A stretch of DNA of 64,000 nucleotides from Tatumella morbirosei (GCF_000757425.2 NZ_JPKR02000003.1:124001-188000); one strand, 5' to 3'; positions 20,354-29,747 are shown, counted from the stretch's first letter. Notes: generated by a model not told the origin, from the letters alone. Numbers and translations: made by a program.

Positions 20354-20701
20354 ATGCTGACTGTGGTTTTTGATTTCCGGAAAATTCATCAGGAGTCCCG
20401 GTTCTACCAGCAACTGCTGGAACAAACCAGTGGACCTGACAGCTTTGGGTATAATCTCGATGCCCTGTGGGACTGGCTGACCGGCGGGATGACGCTGCCA
20501 GCGGTACTGGAGCTGAATCATCTGCCGGCCTTTCCTCAGGCTATGATCAGGCGAATTTTGCCGGTATTAGTTCAGGCGGCAGAGGAGCTGCCGGGACAAC
20601 TCTACCTCAGTTTTGACGGAGAACCTCAACCTTCGGCGGAATGGCAGCAATGGCTGGCGGTGAGGGAGACCGGTTCTGATCCAGGGACTCAGTCACGGTA
20701 A
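20354..20701 (+). CDS. Barstar-family ribonuclease inhibitor
   Basis: Cytosolic inhibitor expected to bind and block the ribonuclease encoded immediately upstream. The hallmark FGYNLDALWDWLTGG at residues 31-45 corresponds to the barstar inhibitory helix, with Asp36 and Asp40 in the positions that plug the barnase active site. At 115 residues it is slightly longer than barstar (about 90), with an extra C-terminal tail. The last 95 bp overlap the 3' end of srfB on the opposite strand, so the tail may be a later extension. It probably shares a transcript with the nuclease gene. Confidence 0.9.
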   Translation: MLTVVFDFRKIHQESRFYQQLLEQTSGPDSFGYNLDALWDWLTGGMTLPAVLELNHLPAFPQAMIRRILPVLVQAAEELPGQLYLSFDGEPQPSAEWQQWLAVRETGSDPGTQSR

Positions 20702-23597
20702 TACGCCCGTCATCAGTCCAGTACGCCGGAAATTGCTGACCGTGAGTAGCCAGAGTGTTCAGTCTGATCCCGACAAGACTAATGGGTAATTTGTTCTGTT
20801 GGCTGTCGGTGACTTGCGTCACGACCGGCAGCCTGCTGAACTGGCCGTCGTTATCGGCCTGCCAGCACAAATTCACGGTCACTCCGTCATCGCATCCATG
20901 CTCAACCTGTTGTTGCGGTTCAATAAGCAGGGTAAACAATGGACTGGCAGGTAACTGGTCATCCTGGCTGGTGCGATAGCCCAGTGACAGCCTGAGTTGT
21001 AAAAATACGCTGAAAATGAAGCTGGCCCCCGCAGTAATGATGGGGGGGAGCTGCAACACAACCTGCGAGGCAGGTAACGATAAATCAGCGTTTATCAGCC
21101 CCAGCTCACAGATAATGTTTGCCGGTCGTAACTGTCCGGCCACAAGGTAGCGCGGATAAAACCGCTGGCTGCGGGTTAGCTGGTGAATCAATGCACCTGT
21201 GACTGCGCTGCATTTTCCGTCGGCCAGTTCGCCATCACGACAAAATGGCATACTTTCGCTGGCCGTCATGCCTCCCAGGGTAATGATATGGCTGTCCGGC
21301 AAGGGCGAATGACGGGTCAATAAACGGTGGATGGCAGGAAGCGCTGCACTTTTACCACTGATTAGCAGCACATCCGGGTGCAGGTCAGTGACGTTGTCAC
21401 AAATCTTCTGCAGTAATTTCCCCGCTCTGAAGTTATTTGAGCTGAAAAAGGCATCGATATCCTGATGAGTGACAGACAAAGGCATCGCCAGTAGCTGACA
21501 TTCAGCGTCAGAGCCTGAAATTTCCGCTACCCTTACCGAAAAGTAGTCAATGACCTGATATTCAGGAATTGCGGGTAACCAGTCGAGGGCGGTTCTCTGC
21601 GGGACGTCCTGATCATCACTGTCGGAAGCTGACTGCTGTGAAAATGCCAGAATGCTGATGGCTAACGGCCGGAAAAACTGCCGGGCAAACTGCTGTCGCC
21701 ATGGAGTGTCTCCCTCACAACTGGCACCCGGAGTGAATAACTGGCGGATAATGGCCCAACTCCGCTCAAATCCCTGGCGTGTCAGATGGTGCTCTAAGGC
21801 CGGCAGCAGGAAACTTTTAATCATGTCATACAGTAAATCCTCTCCTGCCAGCGGATAACCGGCCCGGTACAGCAGCCCGGGTCGCAATGCCACAGGAACC
21901 GGTGTTGCCGTGGCCACCGGCAGATAATCGGTGACCGACACATCCGTCGTGCCACCGCCGATATCAATCAGTGCAATCCGTAGCCCGTTGGGTGGAAGTC
22001 TGCCTTCTGGCCGTTGCCAGCGGTTCAGTAGGTGGGTGCAAGGGTCGCCGGTGACTGGCGTCCCGTATAGCTGCTGATAAAGCCAGGTCAGCTGACCGCA
22101 GCTGGCTTCATCAACATCGGCACGAACCCGGGGCAGTTGCCGCCAGTAATCAGTAACGGTACGCCGGCCTGAGGCATCGGTACTGTAGGTCATCGACTGC
22201 CTGATTAATGCCAGTGCCTGGCGAGTCAGCGTTAGTACTTTCTGTTTTTCCGCGGCACTCATGGCCGCCGGAAGAGTCATCACCACAGAATGAAGTTGCC
22301 GCGGAGCCGAATATTCAGGCATCAACTGGCGATGGTGATGGCTGTTCATCTGGCAAAAGGCCTGGCATATCAGCTCGCAAATCATAAACATCAGGAGACT
22401 GCTGCGCGGATAACTGGCATGTAAAACCGGAAATTGCTGTTCCCGGGCCAGTTCGCACAGGGTTTCGGCCTGGTCATTAATCAGTAGGGTAAAAGCAGAG
22501 ACGACCGCCGGAGCAGGTTCGTCATCACCGCTGGCGGGATAATACCAGCGCCTTGCTGGTGTAGTGTCATCCCACAGGTAACGACGTGGGCTGCTGACAC
22601 CCTGCATTCCTTCACTGCGGTTAAGTTCCCGTGTCAGCCGCTCAGCCTCATCACCGGTTCTGACCAGCGATGGCCAGAGAAACGCAGAGGAACGGCCACT
22701 GGCCACCGAACAGTCACGTATATCCAGAGGACAAGGGGCAAAGGCGACATTGCTGCTGAACAGTAAACTGCCTTCTTTGCCTGGCATCGATAAATCACGG
22801 AGCATTAACTCGCGACTGTGCAGCAGGGGGTTATCATCCGTTTGATGTTGTTCACTGATAATGCCACAACTGTGGCTATTACCCAGATCGAGAAACAGAC
22901 TGACGCTGACAGGTTGAATAGTTTCATCAGCTGGTAACAGGGTAATTTCGTGACAGGGTAACGTACTGGCAATCACTTCCAACAAATTCAGGTAGTGAGC
23001 CTGATAAGTGAAACGAGCAGAAGTGGCTCTGTCGTCTGTCGCCTGACGACTGAAGGCCAAAGAAATCCAGTCATTGAGCCAGCGATGCTCCAGAAAAGAG
23101 GCAATTTGTATTGTCTGCCAACCCGGTATAAAGCGTTGACCATCATCACAATCACTGTGATCTGGCTGTAAATGCCGGGTCTGAGTGCCACCGGTGGTGG
23201 TATCGAAAGCCAGTGTCAGTGTCCGGGGGCTATCGTCAGAAGTGCATGGAGAGATGAAGACCCTCGCCCAGTTATCAGGACCGCTGTCGCACAGTTCTTC
23301 CGGTGAAAGCCGCAGGAAGGGCACGGGTAACCAGTGGCCGGCATAAACTTCAAGACTGTCATACAGCGGATACTGATATTCAGGCCTGACAATTTCATCA
23401 TCACCTTCACCGGCAGAAGGCAGTCGAAACGATCCCGGCAACTTATCAGGCACGGCGTGTACCAGTGGCCCGCTGGCTTTACTGCGCACAAAGTAACGCA
23501 GCGGGTTGTCTGTTGTCTTTGCAATAGTCCAGTCGAGAAACTGGATGCCGCTGTTAGCCAGCAGTGAATAGCGTTGGTTTTTCAGGGTGGGATGCAT
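20607..23597 (-). CDS. srfB: SrfB family protein (virulence factor SrfB)
   Basis: Large protein of 996 residues of the SrfB family, first described as an SsrB-regulated factor in Salmonella; biochemical role unknown. It has an Hsp70/actin-like nucleotide-binding pattern: a first phosphate motif SLFLDLGNSHSCGI and, further on, IDIGGGTTDVSVTDY. The upstream ATG of the longer frame was rejected because the ATG at 23597 overlaps the srfA stop by one base (TGATG), the usual coupling. In other enterobacteria the third gene srfC follows; here it is absent and the end of srfB instead runs into a convergent barstar gene. Confidence 0.9.
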   Translation of the reverse strand: MHPTLKNQRYSLLANSGIQFLDWTIAKTTDNPLRYFVRSKASGPLVHAVPDKLPGSFRLPSAGEGDDEIVRPEYQYPLYDSLEVYAGHWLPVPFLRLSPEELCDSGPDNWARVFISPCTSDDSPRTLTLAFDTTTGGTQTRHLQPDHSDCDDGQRFIPGWQTIQIASFLEHRWLNDWISLAFSRQATDDRATSARFTYQAHYLNLLEVIASTLPCHEITLLPADETIQPVSVSLFLDLGNSHSCGIISEQHQTDDNPLLHSRELMLRDLSMPGKEGSLLFSSNVAFAPCPLDIRDCSVASGRSSAFLWPSLVRTGDEAERLTRELNRSEGMQGVSSPRRYLWDDTTPARRWYYPASGDDEPAPAVVSAFTLLINDQAETLCELAREQQFPVLHASYPRSSLLMFMICELICQAFCQMNSHHHRQLMPEYSAPRQLHSVVMTLPAAMSAAEKQKVLTLTRQALALIRQSMTYSTDASGRRTVTDYWRQLPRVRADVDEASCGQLTWLYQQLYGTPVTGDPCTHLLNRWQRPEGRLPPNGLRIALIDIGGGTTDVSVTDYLPVATATPVPVALRPGLLYRAGYPLAGEDLLYDMIKSFLLPALEHHLTRQGFERSWAIIRQLFTPGASCEGDTPWRQQFARQFFRPLAISILAFSQQSASDSDDQDVPQRTALDWLPAIPEYQVIDYFSVRVAEISGSDAECQLLAMPLSVTHQDIDAFFSSNNFRAGKLLQKICDNVTDLHPDVLLISGKSAALPAIHRLLTRHSPLPDSHIITLGGMTASESMPFCRDGELADGKCSAVTGALIHQLTRSQRFYPRYLVAGQLRPANIICELGLINADLSLPASQVVLQLPPIITAGASFIFSVFLQLRLSLGYRTSQDDQLPASPLFTLLIEPQQQVEHGCDDGVTVNLCWQADNDGQFSRLPVVTQVTDSQQNKLPISLVGIRLNTLATHGQQFPAYWTDDGRITVTESLDQNRSPSPPAIAAIPPKVEVLRQN

Positions 23598-24829
23598 CAC
23601 CGGCCTCCTGCGGCTGAGAGTATGACTGTCTGCCCGGGAGGAACGGCATCGGCAGTCGTTGAACATTGAGTACCTGTGGCGCTCAGGGTGCAGTTAACGG
23701 GTGGCACACGGATGCGGCTGCCATCCTGACAGGACGCTGTGTAGCGGCTGCGGAGGGCCAGTGTTCCTGAAGGTAAAAATCCGCTGCGGCTGTCGGCTTT
23801 GCAATGTCCTTGCTTTGGAAGATCAAACCGTACTTCGCCTCGTCCTTGCTTAAAGCGGAACAGCAGTAGCTGCGAATTTCCCTCCGGGCCCGGGATAATC
23901 GCTCGCCAGTCACCATCCATCACTCTGACATCCCCCATTTTTACCGAGCTGGCAGACAGTTGCAGACGATGTTCCGCCGGGGGCGACTTCACTGCCGACG
24001 GTGGGGGGGACGCTGGCGGTTGCAGGGTCGATAGCTGTAGAGGTAACCGGATATCAGGCAGTATTTTACGTGACGTTGTCACCTTTATTTTCTCTACAGG
24101 TGTGGCGCTGACCTTGGTGGGGAGCTGCTGCGATGTATAAAGATAATCCCCGAAAAAATAGCCGGCGGTAATGACCAGTAAGGCTCCGACAATCAGGGCC
24201 GTCGCCAGCCAGAGTAATGTCTGTGGCGATTTTATCGTCTGTGCATCAGAGGGTAATCGCAGCTGGTTATCGGGTACCGGCATAAACAGAGATGATGGCT
24301 GCTGAGCAGACTCAGGATTATCCGCGGGAGGCAGCTGTGACGATAATGCAGCCAACGACCTTTCAGTAAGCTGACGACCGGAAAGATGGCAATCGGTAAG
24401 TCGGTAGCTCCAGAAAGTAATCACCGGTACATTGTTGATCAGGTAAATTGCCTCCTCCCCGGGAAAACTGGTCATCTTGTCCAGTAGCCGGGAAAAAAAG
24501 GCGCCGGCGGGAGTATGACTCGCCTGGCAATGTTCGGACAACTGTTCAATCGCAGTAAATGCCTGTTCCAGCACCAGTAAGGCCTGTTGTTTCTGCTGCA
24601 CGTCTGCCTCAGTCCAGACGGTTATCTCGCCCCGGAGTGGGCTATACCACTGAAGATCATGCTGAGGATGAATACGCAGAGGAACAGCAAAACAATCGGC
24701 AATGTCGCTCATACCGCGCAGGCACAGCAGGGCATGGATCTGCTCACTGTAATCAGTCACCGGCAGCCCACGCACTCCCAGAGCCCGTAACCCTGCCACA
24801 GTATGCCCGGTGAGAAATGTTTGTATCAT
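23597..24829 (-). CDS. srfA: SrfA family protein
   Basis: First gene of the srfAB operon, 410 residues. The N-terminal region (MSDIADCFAVP, then WYSPLRGEITVW) resembles Salmonella SrfA. One transmembrane helix lies at about residues 205-227, followed by a Pro/Ser-rich linker and a C-terminal domain with four cysteines that probably forms disulfides outside the cytosol. Topology therefore resembles a membrane-anchored sensor or assembly protein with a cytosolic N-domain. The ribosome binding site GAGG lies 8 nt upstream of the ATG. Function is unknown; coupling to the ATPase-like SrfB suggests they act together. Confidence 0.82.
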   Translation of the reverse strand: MIQTFLTGHTVAGLRALGVRGLPVTDYSEQIHALLCLRGMSDIADCFAVPLRIHPQHDLQWYSPLRGEITVWTEADVQQKQQALLVLEQAFTAIEQLSEHCQASHTPAGAFFSRLLDKMTSFPGEEAIYLINNVPVITFWSYRLTDCHLSGRQLTERSLAALSSQLPPADNPESAQQPSSLFMPVPDNQLRLPSDAQTIKSPQTLLWLATALIVGALLVITAGYFFGDYLYTSQQLPTKVSATPVEKIKVTTSRKILPDIRLPLQLSTLQPPASPPPSAVKSPPAEHRLQLSASSVKMGDVRVMDGDWRAIIPGPEGNSQLLLFRFKQGRGEVRFDLPKQGHCKADSRSGFLPSGTLALRSRYTASCQDGSRIRVPPVNCTLSATGTQCSTTADAVPPGQTVILSAAGGR

Positions 24830-25061
24830 CTGAAAGCCTCAAACCGAAAGCCGGCAGAAAGACCGGCGACCGGGAAGAGATACTACTCACAAGCAGGCCT
24901 CAGATAACGACAAATTAACCGGCAAAACCGGTGGCTAACCCGTGGATAGTGGCCGGTAGCGAGCTGTTACAGAGGGACAGTCAGCGTTTTACTGCTACAG
25001 ACCGCGGTGGAAAAACTGCCGTAGAGACGGAAAGAGTTTCTCTGCGATCCGTCCGGCCGGG

Positions 25062-25979
25062 TTACATCGGCGAATCAGCAGGACGCTTACGACGGGGTAG
25101 CCTTGGGCGAATTTCACTGACAATAACCCCGGTGACTATCAGTGCGGCTCCGGTGATTGCCAGTCCCGGCAGTACATCGCCGGCTATCCGGCCAAATACA
25201 CCCGCCCAGACCGGCTCACCGGCATAAATAATTGTGGCTTTGGTGGGGGATACTGACTTTTGAGCCCAGTTCATGGTGAGCTGAATAACAGCACTGGCCG
25301 CAGCAAGCGAGACACCACAGATAAACCAGTACCAGGAGAAGGCGGGTAACTGTTCGCCGGTCAGTGGCATCGAAGCGAACGAGAGAAGCCCCGCAGCAAA
25401 CAACTGTACGACTGTCACGCGTCGAATATCTACCTGACCGGCAAATTTACTGATCAGAATAATCTCGCTGGCGATGGCCAGTGCACTAAATAAGGTCGCA
25501 ATTTCCCCCCGGCTCAGGCTGGCTGTACCAGTTCCGGCACCGGATAACAATACCAGGCCGCTAAAGGCCAGTAATACCCCGAGCCAGCTCATCAGATGCG
25601 GGGCACGTTTAAGTATCAGCCATTGCAGCAGCGGAACCATAGGTACATAGAGTGCGGTGATAAACCCGGACAAACTTCCCGGGATAGTCTGTAAACCCCA
25701 GGTCTGTAAACCATACCCCAGGCATATGGCGGTACCTATCGCGACACCAGCAACAAACTCCCGCAAAGTTAGTCCTGGCAGATAACGGCGAAAAGCCAGC
25801 GCACTAAACAGACCTGCGATGACAAAGCGAAATCCGACAAAAAAGAACGGTGGTGCATATTCCACCGCAAGATGTACGGTAAGAAAAGTCCCGCCCCAGA
25901 CCATCGTGACGATAATCAGGGCGATTTCCTGGCGGGAGATGTTAAGTATGCCGTGTGAACGGTGCTCTGAATTGTTCAT
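25062..25979 (-). CDS. EamA/DMT superfamily transporter
   Basis: Inner-membrane protein of 305 residues with ten predicted helices in two EamA repeats, the fold of drug/metabolite exporters. The first repeat begins VTMVWGGTFLTVHLAVEYAPPFFFVGFRF and the second ends APTKATIIYAGEPVWAG-like (PTKATIIYAGEPVWAG), both typical of the family. The substrate is unknown. The C-terminus is strongly basic. No co-transcribed partner is evident. Confidence 0.85.
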   Translation of the reverse strand: MNNSEHRSHGILNISRQEIALIIVTMVWGGTFLTVHLAVEYAPPFFFVGFRFVIAGLFSALAFRRYLPGLTLREFVAGVAIGTAICLGYGLQTWGLQTIPGSLSGFITALYVPMVPLLQWLILKRAPHLMSWLGVLLAFSGLVLLSGAGTGTASLSRGEIATLFSALAIASEIILISKFAGQVDIRRVTVVQLFAAGLLSFASMPLTGEQLPAFSWYWFICGVSLAAASAVIQLTMNWAQKSVSPTKATIIYAGEPVWAGVFGRIAGDVLPGLAITGAALIVTGVIVSEIRPRLPRRKRPADSPM

Positions 25980-26152
25980 GTTTAAACAGAAACCTGTAGG
26001 GTACGACTTTTGGGCACTGTGCCACGACTGCCGGACTGAAACTGGTCAGCGATAATACCAGGTTGTCGCAGGCAGGAATACTGATTTACTCAGGTTACCC
26101 GGGTAAATATTCCTTTTCGGGTCAACGAAAATCATAGTCTGACGTTCAGCAA

Positions 26153-26181
26153 CCCTGCCTGCCGTGGCCTGTCGGCAGGGG
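26153..26181 (-). terminator. GC-rich stem-loop after benE-family gene
   Basis: CCCTGCC (26153-26159) pairs with GGCAGGG (26174-26180) about 10 bp beyond the stop codon. There is no clear T tract, so termination by this hairpin alone is uncertain. A near-identical hairpin follows the nfsB-like gene at 41981. Confidence 0.45.
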
Positions 26182-26191
26182 ATAAAAGAGG

Positions 26192-27367
26192 TTAGGTTTT
26201 GCGTTGGCTGAGCAGCAAATGGCAAAAAATACCGCCAACCATCCCCCAGAATGCTGAACCAATTCCAAACAGAGTCAGTCCGGACGCGGTGATCAGGAAA
26301 GTGACGATAGCGGTATCACGTTCGCCAGGGTGCTCAAGGCTGCGTTGCAGGCTGACCGAAAGAGTGGTCAGCAATGCCAGACCGGCAATAGTATGAATAA
26401 ATACCGGCGGCAGGGCACTGAATAACAGGGCAATGGCTGCACCGAACACGCCGGTAATCAGATAAAAAATACCGGCAATTGCCGCGGCCATCCAACGTTT
26501 TTCCGGTTGTGGGTGAACATCTTCCCCCATACAAATCGCGGCAGTAATGGCTGCGATACACACCGAAAACCCACCGAACGGTGACAATAACAGGGCAACA
26601 CCGCCGGTTGCGGTGGTCACCTTTGACACCGGGACGTCGTAGCCGTGAGCTTTGAGGGTGGCAATCCCCGGGGCATTTTGCGAGGCCATACTGACCAGAA
26701 AATAGGGGATCCCGACACCGAGTAACAGCGAAAGGTTGAATGACGGCGTGATAAACACCGGAGGTGACCAGGCCCAGTGAACTTCAGACAGTTGGCTGTT
26801 TCCCTGCCAGGCCACTATCAGTAAACCCGCCAGCAGAGTGTAAAATACTGCATAACGTGGCTGCAGACGTCTGGCCAGCAGATAACAGACGCACATCGTC
26901 AGGCAGAGTGGCAGATCCTGGCTCAGGCCGCTGAAGGCCTGCAAACCGAAATGCAACAGAATTCCGGCCAGCATAGCGGAGGCGATGGAAACCGGAATGT
27001 AACGCATCAGTCGGGCAAACAACCCGGTGATACCACAGATGACAATCAGCAGGTTAGTGAAAACAAAAATGCCTATGGTTTCGGAAATAGTGGCTCCGGA
27101 CAGACTGGTGGCCAGCATCGCGGCACCCGGCGTAGACCAGGCGGTCAGTACCGGCATGCGGTAACGCACGGAAAGCCAGAATGAGGTAATACCCATACCA
27201 AATCCCAACATTCCCAGCCAGCTACCGGTAAGTTGCGTGTCTGCTCCTGCCGCACTGGCCGCCTGGAAGATAATGGCGGCAGAACTGGTATATCCGACCA
27301 GAACGGCTACCATGCCGGAAATGACCATGGGCAGTGTGATCTGCCGTATGTCGGAACGAAATGACAT
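26192..27367 (-). CDS. ydcO: BenE/YdcO family transporter
   Basis: Polytopic inner-membrane protein of 391 residues, BenE family (benzoate:H+ symporter-like), closest in context to E. coli YdcO because it is divergent from a SutR-like regulator exactly as ydcO is from sutR (ydcN). Hydrophobic helices cover the whole sequence, with a conserved ISGMVAVLVGYTSSAAIIFQA N-terminus and SPFGGFSVCIAAITAAICMG in the central region. The actual substrate is unknown; the SutR link in E. coli is to sulfur utilisation. Confidence 0.88.
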   Translation of the reverse strand: MSFRSDIRQITLPMVISGMVAVLVGYTSSAAIIFQAASAAGADTQLTGSWLGMLGFGMGITSFWLSVRYRMPVLTAWSTPGAAMLATSLSGATISETIGIFVFTNLLIVICGITGLFARLMRYIPVSIASAMLAGILLHFGLQAFSGLSQDLPLCLTMCVCYLLARRLQPRYAVFYTLLAGLLIVAWQGNSQLSEVHWAWSPPVFITPSFNLSLLLGVGIPYFLVSMASQNAPGIATLKAHGYDVPVSKVTTATGGVALLLSPFGGFSVCIAAITAAICMGEDVHPQPEKRWMAAAIAGIFYLITGVFGAAIALLFSALPPVFIHTIAGLALLTTLSVSLQRSLEHPGERDTAIVTFLITASGLTLFGIGSAFWGMVGGIFCHLLLSQRKT

Positions 27368-27392
27368 CCGCTAAACTCCAATGTAACAAATG

Positions 27393-27425
27393 GCGCACAA
27401 CATAGCATCGTGCGTTATAACGCAC
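27393..27425. promoter_or_regulatory. Candidate SutR operator (palindrome)
   Basis: GTGCGTTATAACGCAC at 27410-27425 is a perfect 16-bp palindrome in the intergenic region between ydcO and sutR, with an additional GCGCACAA half-site at 27393-27400. Position and symmetry suit binding of a dimeric XRE-type repressor controlling both promoters. Confidence 0.6.
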
Positions 27426-27460
27426 AAGTGACACCGGCAGCATCTTATCAGGGAGCGTGT

Positions 27461-28015
27461 ATGAAAACTGTCGAAGCATTTCTGGCGACAGCATTGAAAG
27501 AGATTCGTCAACAGCGGCAACTGAGTCTGGCGCAGTGTGCCGTGCAAACCGGAGTGAGTAAAGCCATGCTCGGTCAGATAGAGCGCTGCGAGTCCAGCCC
27601 GACGGTGGCGACGCTGTGGAAAATTGCCAGCGGGTTGAAATTACCCTTCTCGTGGTTTATTCCGGGGACGGCAGTGCCTGCCACGTCCCGGACGACCCCG
27701 GAGACTCAACAGATGCAGGCCCGGCCATTGTTGCCCTATGATCCGAAACTGGCGTTTGATCTGCTGGCGGTGACACTGCCGGGAGGAGCATCCAGTCACT
27801 CTTCGCCCCATGTCGCTGGAGTGACTGAACAGGTGATAATAATTTCTGGTACATTATTGTTGATCTGTGAAAATACTCAGCAACGGTTGTCGCCCGGTCA
27901 GGCTTACCAGTTTGCCGGTGACCAGCCCCACAGCTATATCAACCCCGGCACGGAACTCTGCTGCTTTCACAGCCTGATACATTATCCACGTCCGTCCGAA
28001 CCTGAGGTTGAGTAA
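27461..28015 (+). CDS. sutR: XRE-cupin regulator SutR (YdcN)
   Basis: Transcriptional regulator of 184 residues: N-terminal helix-turn-helix of the XRE type (about residues 8-62, containing GVSKAMLGQIERCESSPTVATLWKIA) and C-terminal cupin domain (about 105-175). The HTH block and the ending FHSLIHYPRP are almost the same as in E. coli SutR, a regulator of sulfur-utilisation genes. The ATG at 27461 follows GGGAG; the longer frame begins inside the palindromic operator and was rejected. Divergent from the ydcO-like transporter. Confidence 0.92.
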   Translation: MKTVEAFLATALKEIRQQRQLSLAQCAVQTGVSKAMLGQIERCESSPTVATLWKIASGLKLPFSWFIPGTAVPATSRTTPETQQMQARPLLPYDPKLAFDLLAVTLPGGASSHSSPHVAGVTEQVIIISGTLLLICENTQQRLSPGQAYQFAGDQPHSYINPGTELCCFHSLIHYPRPSEPEVE

Positions 28016-28129
28016 ACTGAGCCCACCGCCGCATGGCCGACAGGGTGTGGCGCATCAAAAACAGTGAATGATAATATTACCGCCTGTTTGCGGTGACTAA
28101 GAATCCGTTGGTTAACTAAGGAGATATCA

Positions 28130-28681
28130 ATGTCCGTCACTCTGCTGGATGAAAATGTAGCGCTGATTGTGATCGATTTACAGAAAGGCATTGTTGCATT
28201 ACCCCTAATGGACTCCCCACAGCAGGTGATACACCGGGCGGGAGAACTGATCAGTGCTTTCCGTAAACGTCAGAAACCGGTGGTCCTGGTGAATGTACAG
28301 GGAGGCGCACCTGGACGGAATGAGTTGCCAAAACACAACGCCGAACTGCCTTCTGACTGGAGTGATCTGATTGCTGAAGTGGTGCCACAGCCTGACGACT
28401 GGCGGGTGACTAAACGCAGTTGGGGGGCTTTTGCCCATACAACTCTGGATGAACAACTTCGTGCTGCCGGGGTGACACAGGTCGTTATCTGTGGCATTGC
28501 CACCAGTATTGGGGTGGAGTCTACCGCCCGTCAGGCTTATGAGCTGGGTTATAATGTCTGCCTGGTGACAGACGCCATGCTGGATCTGAATGCTGAAGCG
28601 CATCACAACAGCCTGACCCGGATTTTCCCACGACTCGGGGAATCGGCAACCACAGCTCAACTGCTGCAGTTGCTGGCGTGA
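28130..28681 (+). CDS. Isochorismatase-fold hydrolase, YecD-like
   Basis: A 183-residue cysteine-hydrolase-superfamily protein. Asp16 (IDLQKG) and Lys95 (TKRSWGAF) of the catalytic triad are present, but the nucleophilic cysteine position is Gly128 in GIATSIGVESTARQ, as in true isochorismatases and E. coli YecD. It therefore cannot act by the amidase mechanism of nicotinamidases and is more likely a vinyl-ether hydrolase or an uncharacterised enzyme. Ribosome binding site AAGGAGATATC precedes the ATG. Its stop overlaps the start of the membrane protein gene that follows, so the two are probably co-translated. Confidence 0.88.
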   Translation: MSVTLLDENVALIVIDLQKGIVALPLMDSPQQVIHRAGELISAFRKRQKPVVLVNVQGGAPGRNELPKHNAELPSDWSDLIAEVVPQPDDWRVTKRSWGAFAHTTLDEQLRAAGVTQVVICGIATSIGVESTARQAYELGYNVCLVTDAMLDLNAEAHHNSLTRIFPRLGESATTAQLLQLLA

Positions 28682-29742
28682 CCGGCATGCAGCAAACACA
28701 ACCCGGGCCGCCGGGGGGAGTTCGTTGGCTGTTTTTAATGGTTTGTTCGGGAGTGGCCTTCGCCTTTCTTGAGTATTTCCATTTACCCGCCGCACTGCTA
28801 CTGGGACCGATGTTTGCAGCGATTGTTTTCTCGGCAACCCGCCATCCGGTTCGGCTGCCAAAAACTGCGCAGCAACTCGCTCAGGCTGTGGTGGGAACCA
28901 TGATTGCCCGGGCCATGCCGGCCAGTGTGTTTACTGAAATGCAACATAACTGGCCATTGTTTATCCTGAGTGTGGTGAGTGTTATTGCCGCCAGTACACT
29001 ATTGGGCTGGCTACTGGCAAAGCTGAATGTGTTGCCGGGGAGTACTGCTTTGTGGGGGTCGTCACCCGGGGCGGCAACAGTGATGACGTTAATGGCGGGG
29101 GATTTTGGTGCGGATACCCGGCTGGTCGCGTTTATGCAATACCTGCGGGTGTTGATGGTGGCACTGCTGGCAACTCTGGTCAGTCACTATTTCAGCATCG
29201 GGGCGGGGCAGAAAATTCCGCCACTGGTGCTGTTTCCGGCCATTAATTATCCGGCATTTCTGATGACGATAGCGGTGATCCTGGCCTGTACTCTGCTGGC
29301 CAGAGTGGTTCGTATTCCTGCGGGACCCATGTTGATTAGCCTGATTGCTGGCTGCCTGCTACAGAATTTCTGGGGTTTGAAGATAGAGCTGCCATTATGG
29401 TTTCTGGCACTGGCCTATGCCGTTATTGGCTGGAGCATTGGCCTGCGTTTTACCGCGGATATCCTGCGTTATGCACTACATGCGTTACCTGGGATTTTAT
29501 TGTCAGTCAGTACATTGCTGGCAATATGTTGTGGTTTTGCGTGGCTGCTGGTGCATTATGCCGGGATTGACCCGCTGACTGCGTACCTGGCGACCAGTCC
29601 CGGCGGTGCCGATTCGGTGGCGATAATCGCTTCCTCAACCCATGTCGATCAGCCTTTTGTCATGTCGATGCAAACCGGTCGTTTTATTGTGGTACTGATT
29701 ATGGGTCCTGCGATGTCACGACTGGTGGTGCGCTGGCTTTAG
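28678..29742 (+). CDS. AbrB-family membrane protein (putative ammonia monooxygenase family)
   Basis: Inner-membrane protein of 354 residues with about ten helices, belonging to the AbrB (PF05145) family, two repeats with conserved blocks such as AQAVVGTMIARAM, GSSPGAATVMTLMAGDFGAD and ATSPGGADSVAIIA. Members have been annotated as ammonia monooxygenases or AidB regulators, but the real function is not established and transport is plausible. Start at GTG 28678 overlaps the upstream stop by 4 nt; an ATG at 28687 is an alternative. Confidence 0.82.
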   Translation: MTGMQQTQPGPPGGVRWLFLMVCSGVAFAFLEYFHLPAALLLGPMFAAIVFSATRHPVRLPKTAQQLAQAVVGTMIARAMPASVFTEMQHNWPLFILSVVSVIAASTLLGWLLAKLNVLPGSTALWGSSPGAATVMTLMAGDFGADTRLVAFMQYLRVLMVALLATLVSHYFSIGAGQKIPPLVLFPAINYPAFLMTIAVILACTLLARVVRIPAGPMLISLIAGCLLQNFWGLKIELPLWFLALAYAVIGWSIGLRFTADILRYALHALPGILLSVSTLLAICCGFAWLLVHYAGIDPLTAYLATSPGGADSVAIIASSTHVDQPFVMSMQTGRFIVVLIMGPAMSRLVVRWL

Positions 29743-29747
29743 GGCAA

